From the NCBI RefSeq assembly GCF_003131185.1, contig NZ_QFFU01000002.1, positions 1 through 64,000 on the forward strand: DNA of 64,000 nt. Reading direction: 5' to 3'. The DNA comes from Pseudomonas ovata. Lineage in GTDB: Bacteria > Pseudomonadota > Gammaproteobacteria > Pseudomonadales > Pseudomonadaceae. Made by a program: the position numbers and the translations under genes. The notes below the pieces were generated by a model. It saw nothing but the letters and a program-made list of their open reading frames with translations, was not told where the DNA came from and did not search any database. Shown piece after piece: positions 9,259 through 17,238 of the stretch (its first letter is position 1; the number at the start of each line of letters is the position of its first letter).

Positions 9259-9355
9259 AATAAAAATTCCTGATAAGAATTAAATATTCTTGAGATCGGT
9301 TTTATAGGTGAAAGCAGCCGGCCCGTCCAGATAAATCTGGAAAGTTTTTTTCTTG
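9259..9355. promoter_or_regulatory. AT-rich palindromes upstream of purU
   Basis: In the purU leader/promoter region I see GAATAAAAATTC (9259-9270), AAGAAT-N5-ATTCTT (9276-9292, 6-5-6 geometry) and CTGGAAA-N5-TTTCTTG (9337-9355). The last resembles a degenerate copy of the GGGAAA-N5-TTTCCC palindromes in front of glnT. A shared regulator for both arms of the cluster is possible. I found no clear sigma-54 -24/-12 pair on the minus strand here. Confidence 0.4.
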
Positions 9356-9392
9356 AAGGGAATTTTCTGAGTCAGACGTGAGGTGACTGTCT

Positions 9393-9500
9393 GTAGGAGC
9401 GCGCTTGCCCGCGACCGGCTGCGTAGCAGTCGTAAATTTTCAGCGTTTTCGAGATTTTTGCGAGCGCTGCGCACTCGGTCGCGGGCAAGCGCGCTCCTAC
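9393..9500. repeat. REP family B element, one core unit
   Basis: 108-bp element: left arm beginning GTAGGAGCGCGCTTGCCCGC and right arm ending in its reverse complement at 9500, around an asymmetric core with one copy of the CGTAAATTTT-cAGCGTTTT-GAGATTTTT unit. It lies between the XRE-cupin gene and the purU promoter. Four more copies occur in the window (28012, 30597, 42415, 54022). Confidence 0.9.
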
Positions 9501-9536
9501 CGGGCCCCATGTTTGCTGTGCGACAGCGTGCCGCCT

Positions 9537-10130
9537 TTAGGACTCGCCGTAATTCATGATCGACAACAAGCGGATCGGCACCTGCACCAGTTGCTCCGGC
9601 CCGTGCGGGATGTCGCCGTCGAAGGTCAGGCTGTCGCCGGCCTGCATGCGATACAGCTGGTTGCCGTGGCGGTAGATCAGCTCGCCTTCGAGCAAGTGCA
9701 GGAATTCGGTGCCGGGGTGGGAGAAGGTCGGGAACTCTTCGCTGGCGTCGTCCATGCTCACCATGTAGGCCTCGAAGCTTTTCTTCGGCCCACGGGTGTG
9801 GTTGAGCAGATGATAGGTGTGGCCCTTCTCGGTGCCGCGGCGCACCACCTCCAGCCCTTCATCGGCCTTGACCAGCAGCGCGCTGCTGCCTTGCTGGTCG
9901 TACTGGCTGAACAGCTTGGACATGGGCATGCCCAGCACGTCGCACAGGCGGCTGAGGTTGTCCAGGCTGGTCGACACCTGGGCGTTCTCGATCTTGCTCA
10001 ACATGCCCTGGCTGATCCCGGCAATGCGCGCCACGTCGGCGAGCTTGAGTTCCTGCGCCTGGCGCTGGCGCTTGATCTGGATGCCCAGGTATTGCTCAAG
10101 CTTGAGCTTGGGTGGGTCTTGGTCGGTCAT
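9537..10130 (-). CDS. XRE-cupin transcriptional regulator
   Basis: 197 residues from the ATG at 10130 (a TTG at 10154 is in frame but less likely). An N-terminal Cro/XRE helix-turn-helix (about 12-67: LADVARIAGISQGMLSKIENAQ) is joined to a C-terminal cupin (about 115-190: HPGTEFLHLLEGELIY, then GDSLTFDGDIPHGPE). Regulators of this build commonly repress catabolic genes for amines and amino acids and bind short palindromes. It lies between the purU-folD-sox operon and glnT-glxBCD, the natural position for a local regulator of both. The paired palindromes at 10227 and 10323 are candidate operators. An NtrC-like site lies 38 bases upstream of its start codon. Confidence 0.88.
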   Translation of the reverse strand: MTDQDPPKLKLEQYLGIQIKRQRQAQELKLADVARIAGISQGMLSKIENAQVSTSLDNLSRLCDVLGMPMSKLFSQYDQQGSSALLVKADEGLEVVRRGTEKGHTYHLLNHTRGPKKSFEAYMVSMDDASEEFPTFSHPGTEFLHLLEGELIYRHGNQLYRMQAGDSLTFDGDIPHGPEQLVQVPIRLLSIMNYGES

Positions 10131-10167
10131 AAGGCGTGCACGGTTTCCGTTCAATAATTTTTATTTC

Positions 10168-10182
10168 GCACTGTGAAAGTGC
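10168..10182. promoter_or_regulatory. NtrC-like enhancer palindrome
   Basis: GCAC-TGTGAAA-GTGC, an inverted repeat with the GCAC-N7-GTGC arrangement of NtrC sites. Its centre is about 150 bases upstream of the start point predicted from the sigma-54 promoter at 10299, a normal enhancer distance. Only one site was recognised, whereas strong NtrC enhancers usually have two. Confidence 0.5.
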
Positions 10183-10226
10183 ATTGATCCCTGCGCCGTG
10201 ATCTCGGCCGCTGGATTATTCGCAGT

Positions 10227-10243
10227 GGGAAAAAGAGTTTCCC
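10227..10243. promoter_or_regulatory. Operator-like palindrome GGGAAA-N5-TTTCCC (upstream copy)
   Basis: Perfect 6-5-6 inverted repeat GGGAAAAAGAGTTTCCC. It recurs with one mismatch at 10323-10339, 96 bases away, so the pair brackets the sigma-54 promoter. Likely binding site for the adjacent XRE-cupin regulator (inference). Confidence 0.55.
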
Positions 10244-10298
10244 ATATATACAGAAGAAAAACCCCTTTCAAACCCGTTTCAAGGGTGGGTGGGCAGAT

Positions 10299-10314
10299 TG
10301 GCAAGCACCTTGCA
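10299..10314 (+). promoter_or_regulatory. Sigma-54 (-24/-12) promoter for glnT-glxBCD
   Basis: TGGCAAG-CACC-TTGCA: GG at the -24 element and GC at the -12 element with consensus spacing, matching the RpoN pattern TGGCACG-N4-TTGCW except for one base. The predicted start is near 10325, about 95 bases before the glnT ATG. With the upstream NtrC-like palindrome this predicts nitrogen-limitation control. Confidence 0.65.
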
Positions 10315-10322
10315 TTCCTGAT

Positions 10323-10339
10323 GGGAAAGTAAGTTTCCT
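10323..10339. promoter_or_regulatory. Operator-like palindrome GGGAAA-N5-TTTCCT at the start site
   Basis: Second copy of the 10227 palindrome (GGGAAAGTAAGTTTCCT, one mismatch), overlying the transcription start predicted from the sigma-54 promoter. Binding here would block open-complex formation or escape, consistent with repression in the absence of inducer. Confidence 0.5.
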
Positions 10340-10419
10340 GAATGGAATAAGATGATTGCCATGCAGTGAAACCGGGTTCCTACCTTCAAGCCTTTGCTTA
10401 CGACCAGGAGTCAAGCCTC

Positions 10420-11754
10420 ATGTTGCCACCCGAAACACAGCGTCTGATCCAGGAGCACGGCATCAAGTATGTGCTGGCTCAGTTCGTGGACATCCACGGT
10501 TCGTCCAAGACCAAATCGGTGCCGGTCAACGGCCTGGAGATGGTGGCCGAGGCGGGCGCCGGCTTTGCCGGCTTCGCCATCTGCGGCATGGGCATGGAGC
10601 CCCATGGCCCGGACTTCATGGCCAAGGGCGATCTGGCGTCCCTGACGCCGGTGCCGTGGCAGCCGGGTTATGGCCGGGTGGTCTGCATCGGTCACGTCGA
10701 TGGCAAGCCCTGGCCTTATGACAGCCGTTATGTGCTGCAAAAGCAGGTCGAGCGCCTCAGTGACCGGGGCTGGACCCTCAATACCGGTCTGGAGCCGGAA
10801 TTCAGCCTGTTCAAGCGCGACGTGACCGGCAAGTTGCAACTGGTCGACGCCAGCGATGACCTGGACAAGCCGTGCTACGACTACAAGGGCCTGTCGCGGT
10901 CCCGCGAGTTTCTGGAGCGCCTGACCGAAGCGCTGCAACCGGTGGGTTTTGACATCTACCAGATCGATCACGAAGACGCCAACGGCCAGTTCGAGATCAA
11001 CTACACCTACAGCGACGCCATGGAGTCGGCCGACCGCTTTACTTTCTTCCGCATGGCCGCCGGCGAGATCGCCAACGACATGGGCATGATCTGCTCGTTC
11101 ATGCCCAAGCCGGACCCCAAGCGCGCCGGCAATGGCATGCACTTCCACTTGTCGATCAGCAGCGCCACCAACAAGAACCTGTTCCACGACGCCAGCGACC
11201 CGAGCGGCATGGGCCTGTCGAAGATGGCTTATCACTTTGCCGCCGGTCTGCTGGCCCATGGTCCGGCGTTGTGCGCCTTCGCCGCGCCCACCGTCAACTC
11301 CTACAAGCGCCTGGTGGTGGGTAACTCGCTGTCCGGTGCCACTTGGGCGCCAGCCTTTATTGCCTTCGGTTCCAACAACCGCTCGGCCATGGTGCGTGTG
11401 CCCTACGGCCGCCTGGAGTTCCGCCTGCCCGACGCCGGTTGCAACCCGTACCTGGTCAGCGCCGCGATCATCGCCGCCGGCCTTGACGGCATCGACCGCC
11501 AGTTGCAGGTCGACCAGGTGTGCAACGAGAACCTCTACAAGCTGAGCCTGGAAGAGATCGCCGCCCGCGGCATCAAGACCCTGCCGCAATCGCTCAAGGA
11601 AGCCTGCGACGCTCTGGAAGCCGACCCGCTGTTCAGCGAAGTGCTGGGCCCGGAAATCGTCGGCGAGTTCATCAAGCTCAAGCGCATGGAGTGGGTGGAA
11701 TACAGCCGCCACGTCAGTGACTGGGAAGTGAAGCGCTACACCGAATTCTTCTAA
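10420..11754 (+). CDS. glnT: Type III glutamine synthetase GlnT; probable gamma-glutamylmethylamide synthetase (gmaS-like)
   Basis: 444 residues from the ATG at 10420, which is preceded by AGGAG. Glutamine synthetase fold: N-terminal beta-grasp (residues about 10-95) and a catalytic domain with LEPEFSLF (metal-binding Glu), [22 protein letters not shown] (metal/ATP His) and the [20 protein letters not shown] block. Members of the GlnT branch beside glxBCD and sox-type genes act as gamma-glutamylmethylamide synthetase, joining glutamate to methylamine with ATP. It heads glnT-glxBCD and has a predicted sigma-54 promoter. True glutamine synthetase or another gamma-glutamylamide synthetase cannot be excluded from sequence alone. 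Confidence 0.9.
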   Translation: MLPPETQRLIQEHGIKYVLAQFVDIHGSSKTKSVPVNGLEMVAEAGAGFAGFAICGMGMEPHGPDFMAKGDLASLTPVPWQPGYGRVVCIGHVDGKPWPYDSRYVLQKQVERLSDRGWTLNTGLEPEFSLFKRDVTGKLQLVDASDDLDKPCYDYKGLSRSREFLERLTEALQPVGFDIYQIDHEDANGQFEINYTYSDAMESADRFTFFRMAAGEIANDMGMICSFMPKPDPKRAGNGMHFHLSISSATNKNLFHDASDPSGMGLSKMAYHFAAGLLAHGPALCAFAAPTVNSYKRLVVGNSLSGATWAPAFIAFGSNNRSAMVRVPYGRLEFRLPDAGCNPYLVSAAIIAAGLDGIDRQLQVDQVCNENLYKLSLEEIAARGIKTLPQSLKEACDALEADPLFSEVLGPEIVGEFIKLKRMEWVEYSRHVSDWEVKRYTEFF

Positions 11755-11882
11755 GCCCCAGGCTTCAAGCCACAAGCGGCCAGTAACAGCGGTTCGTGGC
11801 GTTGCACCTGTTTTCGTATCAACCCGATCAGCTTGCAGCGTGAAGCGTGCAACTGACCTCTGCCGAACAAAGTGAGGCCCGT

Positions 11883-12788
11883 ATGTGTGGGATTGTTGGT
11901 TTGTACCTGAAGAACCCGGCGCTGGAGTCCCAGCTCGGCAAACTGTTCGAGCCGATGCTCGAAGCCATGACCGACCGCGGTCCGGACAGTGCAGGTTTTG
12001 CCATCTATGGCGATGAAGTGGCCGATGGCTGGGTCAAGCTGACCTTGCAGGCCACCACCGAAGGCTATGATTTCAAGGCCCTGATCAGCGCCTTGCAGGA
12101 GCACATCGAGGCCGAGCTGGACTGGTTCCAGAACGCCAGCGCCATCGTCCTGAAAATCAAGGCCCAAGAAGCCCTGGTGCGTGCAGCGCTCACCGAACTG
12201 GCACCGACCGTGCGCATCATGAGCGCCGGCCAGAGCATTGAAATCCTCAAGGGCATGGGCTTGCCCAAGGAAATTTCCGAGCGTTTCGGCCTGGCCTCGA
12301 TGAAAGGCAGCCACATCATCGGCCACACCCGCATGGCCACCGAAAGCGCCGTGACCATGGAAGGCAGCCACCCGTTCTCGACCGGCGCCGACCTGTGCCT
12401 GGTGCACAACGGCTCGTTGTCCAACCATTTTCGCCTGCGCCAGGAACTGCGCCGCGAAGGCATCCAGTTCGAGACCGAGAACGACACTGAAGTGGCCGCC
12501 GGTTACCTGGCCTGGCGTCTGCAGCAGGGTGATTCGCTCAAGCAGGCCCTGGACAACTCGCTCGAAGCGCTGGACGGCTTCTTTACCTTCGCCATCGGCA
12601 CCCGCAACGGCTTTGCGGTGATCCGCGACCCGATTGCCTGCAAGCCGGCGATCCTTGCCGAAACCGACGACTACGTCGCCATGGCCTCCGAATACCAGGC
12701 GCTGTCGAGCCTGCCGGGCATCGAGAAGGCCAAAGTCTGGGAACCCGTTCCCGCCACCATGTACATCTGGGAACGCGAGTCGGCCTAA
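11883..12788 (+). CDS. glxB: Class II glutamine amidotransferase-like protein; probable N-methylglutamate synthase subunit (mgsA-like)
   Basis: 301 residues, starting MCGIVGLY so that Cys2 becomes the N-terminal nucleophile of an Ntn hydrolase; GTG and other codons upstream would bury it. Other class II marks are GHTRMATESAVTMEGSHPF and LVHNGSLSNHF. It corresponds to the glutaminase domain of glutamate synthase. In N-methylglutamate synthase this subunit would release the methylamino group from gamma-glutamylmethylamide. It lies 128 bases after glnT and 12 bases before glxC, in one unit. Confidence 0.9.
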   Translation: MCGIVGLYLKNPALESQLGKLFEPMLEAMTDRGPDSAGFAIYGDEVADGWVKLTLQATTEGYDFKALISALQEHIEAELDWFQNASAIVLKIKAQEALVRAALTELAPTVRIMSAGQSIEILKGMGLPKEISERFGLASMKGSHIIGHTRMATESAVTMEGSHPFSTGADLCLVHNGSLSNHFRLRQELRREGIQFETENDTEVAAGYLAWRLQQGDSLKQALDNSLEALDGFFTFAIGTRNGFAVIRDPIACKPAILAETDDYVAMASEYQALSSLPGIEKAKVWEPVPATMYIWERESA

Positions 12789-12800
12789 GGAGCACGCAGC

Positions 12801-13484
12801 ATGAAAACCATCGATCTATCCGTAGCCACCGTGCGTGACCTCAACCAGGCGCTGCACGACCAGGTCAACAACGTGCAAGACCGCGAGTGGGTGGTCACCC
12901 ACGCCAACGGCGCCCATAACCTGGCCGTGGGTGTCAACGAAGCGGTGTCCATCGACATCCAGGGGCATGCCGGCTACTACTGCGCCGGCATGAACCAGAA
13001 AGCCTCGATCACCGTGCACGGCAACGTCGGCGTGGGCTGCGCCGAGAACATGATGAGCGGCTATGTGCGGGTCAAGGGCAGCGCCTCCCAGGCCGCCGGC
13101 GCCACCGCCCATGGCGGGCTGCTGGTCATCGAAGGCGATGCCGGCGCCCGTTGCGGCATCTCCATGAAAGGCATCGACATCGTCGTCGGCGGCAGCATCG
13201 GCCACATGAGCTGCTTCATGGGCCAGGCCGGGCGCCTGGTGGTCTGCGGCGATGCCGGCGATGCGCTGGGCGATTCGCTGTATGAAACCAAAATCTTCGT
13301 CAAGGGCAGCGTCGAGTCGCTGGGCTCGGACTGCATCGAAAAAGAGATGCGGCCCGAACACATCGAAGAATTGCAGATGCTGCTCAATCGCGCCGGCTTC
13401 AAAGAGAACGCTGCCGATTTCAAACGCTACGGCTCGGCTCGCCAGCTGTACAACTTCAAAGTCGATAACGCCAGCGCGTACTGA
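12801..13484 (+). CDS. glxC: Glutamate synthase GXGXG-domain protein; probable N-methylglutamate synthase subunit (mgsB-like)
   Basis: 227 residues built of the repetitive GXGXG beta-helix that forms the C-terminal part of glutamate synthase large subunits. Repeating turns include VHGNVGVGCAENMMSGYVRVKG, HGGLLVIEGDAGARCG and VVCGDAGDALGDS. It is a structural subunit that stands between the amidotransferase and synthase subunits. Its start lies 12 bases after the glxB stop with GGAG upstream, and glxD follows after 15 bases. Confidence 0.9.
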   Translation: MKTIDLSVATVRDLNQALHDQVNNVQDREWVVTHANGAHNLAVGVNEAVSIDIQGHAGYYCAGMNQKASITVHGNVGVGCAENMMSGYVRVKGSASQAAGATAHGGLLVIEGDAGARCGISMKGIDIVVGGSIGHMSCFMGQAGRLVVCGDAGDALGDSLYETKIFVKGSVESLGSDCIEKEMRPEHIEELQMLLNRAGFKENAADFKRYGSARQLYNFKVDNASAY

Positions 13485-13499
13485 TCCAGGAGCAAGACC

Positions 13500-14831
13500 A
13501 TGAGCGATTCCACCACTCCCAAAGCCCCGGTCCTGCGCGAGTCGGCGACCTTTGATCGCCTGACCATCCAGGAAATCCAGCGGGCCGCCGAAACCGGTAT
13601 CTATGACATCCGTGGCGGCGGCACCAAGCGCAAGCTGCCGCACTTCGACGACCTGCTGCTGCTCGGCGCCAGCGTGTCGCGCTACCCGCTGGAAGGCTAC
13701 CGCGAAAAATGCGGCACCGACGTGATCCTCGGTAACCGCTTCGCCAAGAAGCCCTTGCACCTGAAGATTCCGGTGACCATCGCCGGCATGAGCTTCGGTG
13801 CGCTGTCGGCCAACGCCAAGGAAGCCCTGGGCCGTGGCGCCAGCATCGCCGGCACCAGCACCACCACCGGCGACGGCGGCATGACCCCGGAAGAGCGTGG
13901 CCAGTCGCAGCATCTGGTGTATCAATACCTGCCGTCACGCTACGGCATGAACCCCGATGACCTGCGCAAGGCCGACGCCATCGAGATCGTGCTGGGGCAG
14001 GGCGCCAAGCCGGGCGGTGGTGGCATGCTGCTGGGCATGAAGGTCACTGAGCGCGTGGCGGGCATGCGCACCTTGCCGATCGGCGTCGACCAGCGTTCGG
14101 CCTGTCGCCATCCGGACTGGACCGGCCCCGACGACCTGGCGATCAAGATCGCCGAGATCCGCGAGATCACCGACTGGGAAAAACCCATCTACGTCAAGAT
14201 CGGCGCCAGCCGTCCTTACTATGACGTGAAACTGGCCGTGAAGGCCGGCGCCGATGTGATCGTGCTCGACGGCATGCAAGGCGGTACCGCGGCCACCCAG
14301 GAAGTGTTCATCGAACACGTGGGCATCCCGATCCTGCCGGCCATTCCACAAGCGGTGCAGGCGCTGCAAGAGATGGGCATGCACCGTAAGGTGCAGTTGA
14401 TCGTCTCCGGCGGCATCCGCAATGGCGCCGACGTGGCCAAGGCCATGGCCCTGGGGGCCGACGCGGTGGCCATCGGCACCGCCGCCCTGATCGCGCTGGG
14501 CGACAACCACCCGCGTCTGGACGAAGAACTGAAAAAGATCGGCTCGGCGGCCGGTTTCTACGACGACTGGCAGAACGGCCGGGATCCTGCCGGCATCACC
14601 ACCCAGGACCCGGAGCTGTCCAAGCGCCTGGACCCGGTCGAAGGCGGCCGCCGCCTGGCCAACTACCTGCGCGTACTGGTGCTGGAAGCCCAGACCATGG
14701 CCCGCGCCTGCGGCAAGTCGCACCTGCACAACCTCGACCCCGAGGACCTGGTGGCCCTGACCGTGGAATCGGCGGCCATGGCCCGTGTCCCGCTGGCGGG
14801 GACCAGCTGGATTCCGGGTTCGCAGTACTGA
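13500..14831 (+). CDS. glxD: FMN-binding glutamate synthase-like protein; probable N-methylglutamate synthase subunit (mgsC-like)
   Basis: 443 residues, FMN/TIM-barrel domain of glutamate synthase. Recognised parts are VTIAGMSFGALSANAKEAL, TTTGDGGMTPEE, GQGAKPGGGGMLLG (phosphate-binding glycines), DGMQGGTAATQ and VSGGIRNGADVAKAMALGADAVAIG. The subunit would reduce the imine formed from 2-oxoglutarate and methylamine to N-methylglutamate. It is the last gene of glnT-glxBCD, and a hairpin-plus-T-run terminator follows at 14884. Confidence 0.92.
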   Translation: MSDSTTPKAPVLRESATFDRLTIQEIQRAAETGIYDIRGGGTKRKLPHFDDLLLLGASVSRYPLEGYREKCGTDVILGNRFAKKPLHLKIPVTIAGMSFGALSANAKEALGRGASIAGTSTTTGDGGMTPEERGQSQHLVYQYLPSRYGMNPDDLRKADAIEIVLGQGAKPGGGGMLLGMKVTERVAGMRTLPIGVDQRSACRHPDWTGPDDLAIKIAEIREITDWEKPIYVKIGASRPYYDVKLAVKAGADVIVLDGMQGGTAATQEVFIEHVGIPILPAIPQAVQALQEMGMHRKVQLIVSGGIRNGADVAKAMALGADAVAIGTAALIALGDNHPRLDEELKKIGSAAGFYDDWQNGRDPAGITTQDPELSKRLDPVEGGRRLANYLRVLVLEAQTMARACGKSHLHNLDPEDLVALTVESAAMARVPLAGTSWIPGSQY

Positions 14832-14883
14832 GGTGATTGCAGCCTTCGCAGACGCGAGCAGCGTCTGTGACGGGACTGGCATG

Positions 14884-14911
14884 AACCGGGCATTCACAGT
14901 GCCCGGTTTTC
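14884..14911 (+). terminator. Rho-independent terminator after glxD
   Basis: ACCGGGCA-N7-TGCCCGGT followed by TTT: an 8-bp stem at 14885-14907 and a short T run. Another stem, CAGACGC-N5-GCGTCTG, lies just upstream at 14849-14867. Together they close the glnT-glxBCD unit. Confidence 0.8.
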
Positions 14912-14914
14912 CGC

Positions 14915-14940
14915 ATTCGCGACCGATGGTCGCTCCCACA
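14915..14940. repeat. REP family A, single copy left of the RAYT gene
   Basis: ATTCGCGACCGATGGTCGCT plus CCCACA, an imperfect copy of the family A palindrome. With the copies at 15541-15613 it brackets the RAYT gene. Confidence 0.8.
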
Positions 14941-15030
14941 GGACCTGATGTTCATAAATAGAAACGACTGACCGGGATAAGCCTTGCGATGAAGCGGCAG
15001 GATGAGCGCTTTCATGGCGAGGACAAGGGA

Positions 15031-15489
15031 ATGTCGAAGCATGCAATGACAAGGCGCCTGAGGCTCGGGCGCCATTCGCAGGTTGGTCAGGTGTATCTGT
15101 TGACTTCAGTGGTCAAGGACCGTCAACCGGTGTTCCAGGATTTTCAGTTGGGGCGTCGGGTCGTCAACGCCTTGCGGTATTACGACGAGCAGGGTTGGAC
15201 CACTTCACTGGCCTGGGTGGTCATGCCCGATCATCTTCACTGGCTGGTGGAGTTGCGGCAGCATTCGTTGCCGTTATTGATGCAGCAGATGAAGTCGCGA
15301 AGTGCCAAGGCAGTCTTTCAGGATCAGCCGACGAAGCGCACATTGTGGCAGGCGGGTTACCACGATCGGGCGATGCGTAATGAACAACAGATAATGGTTT
15401 CGGCGCGTTACATCGTTGCCAATCCATTGCGTGCAGGGCTGGTGCAGCGGGTAGGTGATTATCCCTTGTGGGATGCGGTGTGGTTGTAA
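15031..15489 (+). CDS. REP-associated tyrosine transposase (RAYT, IS200-like TnpA_REP)
   Basis: 152 residues from the ATG at 15031, which follows AAGGGA; the frame is open back to 14989. Y1/HUH-type transposase. MPDHLHWLVEL near residue 70 holds the His-hydrophobic-His metal motif, and SARYIVANPLRAGLV near 126 holds the candidate catalytic Tyr. Length is typical for RAYTs. Such genes stand alone between REP sequences and are thought to spread them. Here family A copies lie 90 bases upstream and 50-125 bases downstream. It is not part of the glxD unit because of the terminator at 14884. Family B elements may depend on a different RAYT. Confidence 0.92.
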   Translation: MSKHAMTRRLRLGRHSQVGQVYLLTSVVKDRQPVFQDFQLGRRVVNALRYYDEQGWTTSLAWVVMPDHLHWLVELRQHSLPLLMQQMKSRSAKAVFQDQPTKRTLWQAGYHDRAMRNEQQIMVSARYIVANPLRAGLVQRVGDYPLWDAVWL

Positions 15490-15540
15490 CGGTCGCGATG
15501 GGCCAGTCAATTATCAAAAATTGTATTGCCTGAACAGGCG

Positions 15541-15613
15541 TTCGCGACTGCGGTCGCTCCTACGAGAATGCACCTTACAGGGGTACACCGTGGGAGCGAC
15601 CAACGGTCGCGAA
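15541..15613. repeat. REP family A pair right of the RAYT gene
   Basis: Two inverted copies: TTCGCGACTGCGGTCGCTCC at 15541-15560 and GTGGGAGCGACCAACGGTCG starting at 15590. The arrangement mirrors 2233-2308 and forms the right flank of the RAYT gene. Confidence 0.85.
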
Positions 15614-15628
15614 GCGATCTAAAGCCGA

Positions 15629-16666
15629 TTAACGAAACGCCGGCACCACATGCTGGATGAACAACTCCAGCGATTTCTTTTTCTCGGCGTGCGGCAGGCT
15701 GTTGTCGCACCAGAAGCTGAACTCGTCGACGCCCAGTTCCTGGTAATAGCGAATGCGCGCAATGATTTCTTCCGGGGTGCCGATCATGGTGTTCTTGCGG
15801 ATGTTCTCCAGCTCGAACTCAGGACGCTCGGCGAATTTCGATTCCGGGCTGGGTTCCAGGAAGCCGTTGGCCGGTACGGTCTTGTTGCCGAACCAGGCAT
15901 CGAAGGTGCGGTAGAAGCGGTTGATGGCCGCTGCGCCGACTTTCCAGCCGTCCGGATCGTCCACGGCGTGTACGTGGGTGTGGCGCAGCACCATCAGTTG
16001 CGGGCGTGGCACGTCGGGGTTGTTGTCCAGCGCGGCCTGGAACTTGTTCTTCAGGTCCAGCACTTCCTCGTCGCCCTTCATCAGCGGCGTGACCATCACG
16101 TTGCAGCCATTGGCCACGGCAAAGTTGTGCGAGTCCGGGTCACGGGCGGCGATCCACATCGGTGGGGTGCTGACCGGCTTCGGTACGCTGGTGGAGGTGG
16201 GGAATTTCCAGATCTCGCCATCGTGGGCGTAGTCGCCGGCCCACAGGGCCTTGACCACCGGGACCATCTCGCGCAGGGCCTTGCCGCCTTCGGAGGCGGG
16301 CATGCCGCCGGCCATGCGGTCGAACTCGACCTGGTAGGCGCCACGCGCCAGGCCCACTTCCATGCGCCCGTTGCTGATCACATCGAGCAGGGCGCATTCA
16401 CCGGCCACACGCAGCGGGTGCCAGAACGGCGCGATGATGGTGCCGGCGCCCAGGTGGATGGTCGTGGTGCGTGCCGCCAGGTAGGCCAGGATCGGCATGG
16501 GGCTGGGGGAAATGGTGTATTCCATGGCGTGGTGTTCGCCGACCCAGACCGTGCTGAAGCCCCCTTTTTCGGCCAGCAGGGTCAGCTCGGTCAGGTCGTC
16601 GAAGAGTTGACGGTGGCTGACTTGCTCATCCCAGCGTTCCATGTGCACGAACAACGAAAATTTCAT
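15629..16666 (-). CDS. Luciferase-like (LLM class) flavin-dependent monooxygenase
   Basis: 345 residues from the ATG at 16666, which has GAGGTAA upstream; the frame is open to 16792 but the extension lacks family features. Bacterial luciferase TIM barrel: MKFSLFVHMERWDE at the start, STVWVGEHHAMEYT near 37, HLGAGTIIAPFWHPLRVA near 72, and RMEVGLARGAYQVEFDRMAG near 104. Such enzymes use reduced flavin supplied by a partner. The partner gene (flavin reductase) lies 86 bases upstream on the same strand. The substrate is not identifiable; the divergent NCS1 permease points to a small N-heterocycle or similar nitrogen compound. Confidence 0.9.
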   Translation of the reverse strand: MKFSLFVHMERWDEQVSHRQLFDDLTELTLLAEKGGFSTVWVGEHHAMEYTISPSPMPILAYLAARTTTIHLGAGTIIAPFWHPLRVAGECALLDVISNGRMEVGLARGAYQVEFDRMAGGMPASEGGKALREMVPVVKALWAGDYAHDGEIWKFPTSTSVPKPVSTPPMWIAARDPDSHNFAVANGCNVMVTPLMKGDEEVLDLKNKFQAALDNNPDVPRPQLMVLRHTHVHAVDDPDGWKVGAAAINRFYRTFDAWFGNKTVPANGFLEPSPESKFAERPEFELENIRKNTMIGTPEEIIARIRYYQELGVDEFSFWCDNSLPHAEKKKSLELFIQHVVPAFR

Positions 16667-16752
16667 GACGTTACCTCGGTCTGTCGTGGCGCCCGGCAGT
16701 GAATGGGGCGGGGCCTGTATTTGATGTACCGTTTTTGCGTGGGCGAGGCCGC

Positions 16753-17238
16753 TTATGCGGCGATCGTCAGGCCGCCCATCTTGCCGCGGCAATACACCAT
16801 CGGCTCGACAGGCTGCGCGGGCAGGATCAGGTTCTTGACGGCGCCGACCATGATGGCGTGGTCGCCACCTTCATATTCGCGCCACAGCTCGCATTCGATG
16901 ATGGCCGTGGCTCCGGCCAGCAACGGGTTGCCCAGCTCGCTCAGGGTCCAGTCAAGCCCGTTGGCCTTGTCCTTGCCCTTGCGCGCAAAAGCGTAGGCAC
17001 AGGCTTGCTGGTCCGCCGAAAGCAGATGAATGGCAAAACGCTTGTTCTTGATCAGCACCGGGTAAGAGTCGGAGCTGTAGTTGGGGCAGAACAGCACCAG
17101 GGCCGGTTCCAGCGACAGGGCACTGAAGGCGCTGGCGGTCAGGCCGACCACCTCGCCGTCGTCGTCCAGCGTGGTGATGACGGTAACGCCGGAAGGGAAG
17201 GAACCCATGACGTTCTTGTAGACATTCGGGTCGATCAT
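16753..17238 (-). CDS. Flavin reductase (RutF/HpaC-like), partner of the LLM monooxygenase
   Basis: 161 residues. Flavin reductase-like split-barrel domain: GSFPSGVTVITT at 12-23, GLTASAFSALSLEPALVLF at 33-51, and the C-terminal GDHAIMVGAVKNL with the conserved GDH. It reduces FMN or FAD with NAD(P)H and hands it to the monooxygenase encoded just downstream. ATG at 17238. The promoter must lie in the 619-base divergent region shared with the NCS1 permease gene. Confidence 0.9.
   Translation of the reverse strand: MIDPNVYKNVMGSFPSGVTVITTLDDDGEVVGLTASAFSALSLEPALVLFCPNYSSDSYPVLIKNKRFAIHLLSADQQACAYAFARKGKDKANGLDWTLSELGNPLLAGATAIIECELWREYEGGDHAIMVGAVKNLILPAQPVEPMVYCRGKMGGLTIAA

Noticed and set aside
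9280..9510. 76-codon minus-strand frame ending near 9280
   Set aside because: Mostly translated REP family B sequence; no gene features.
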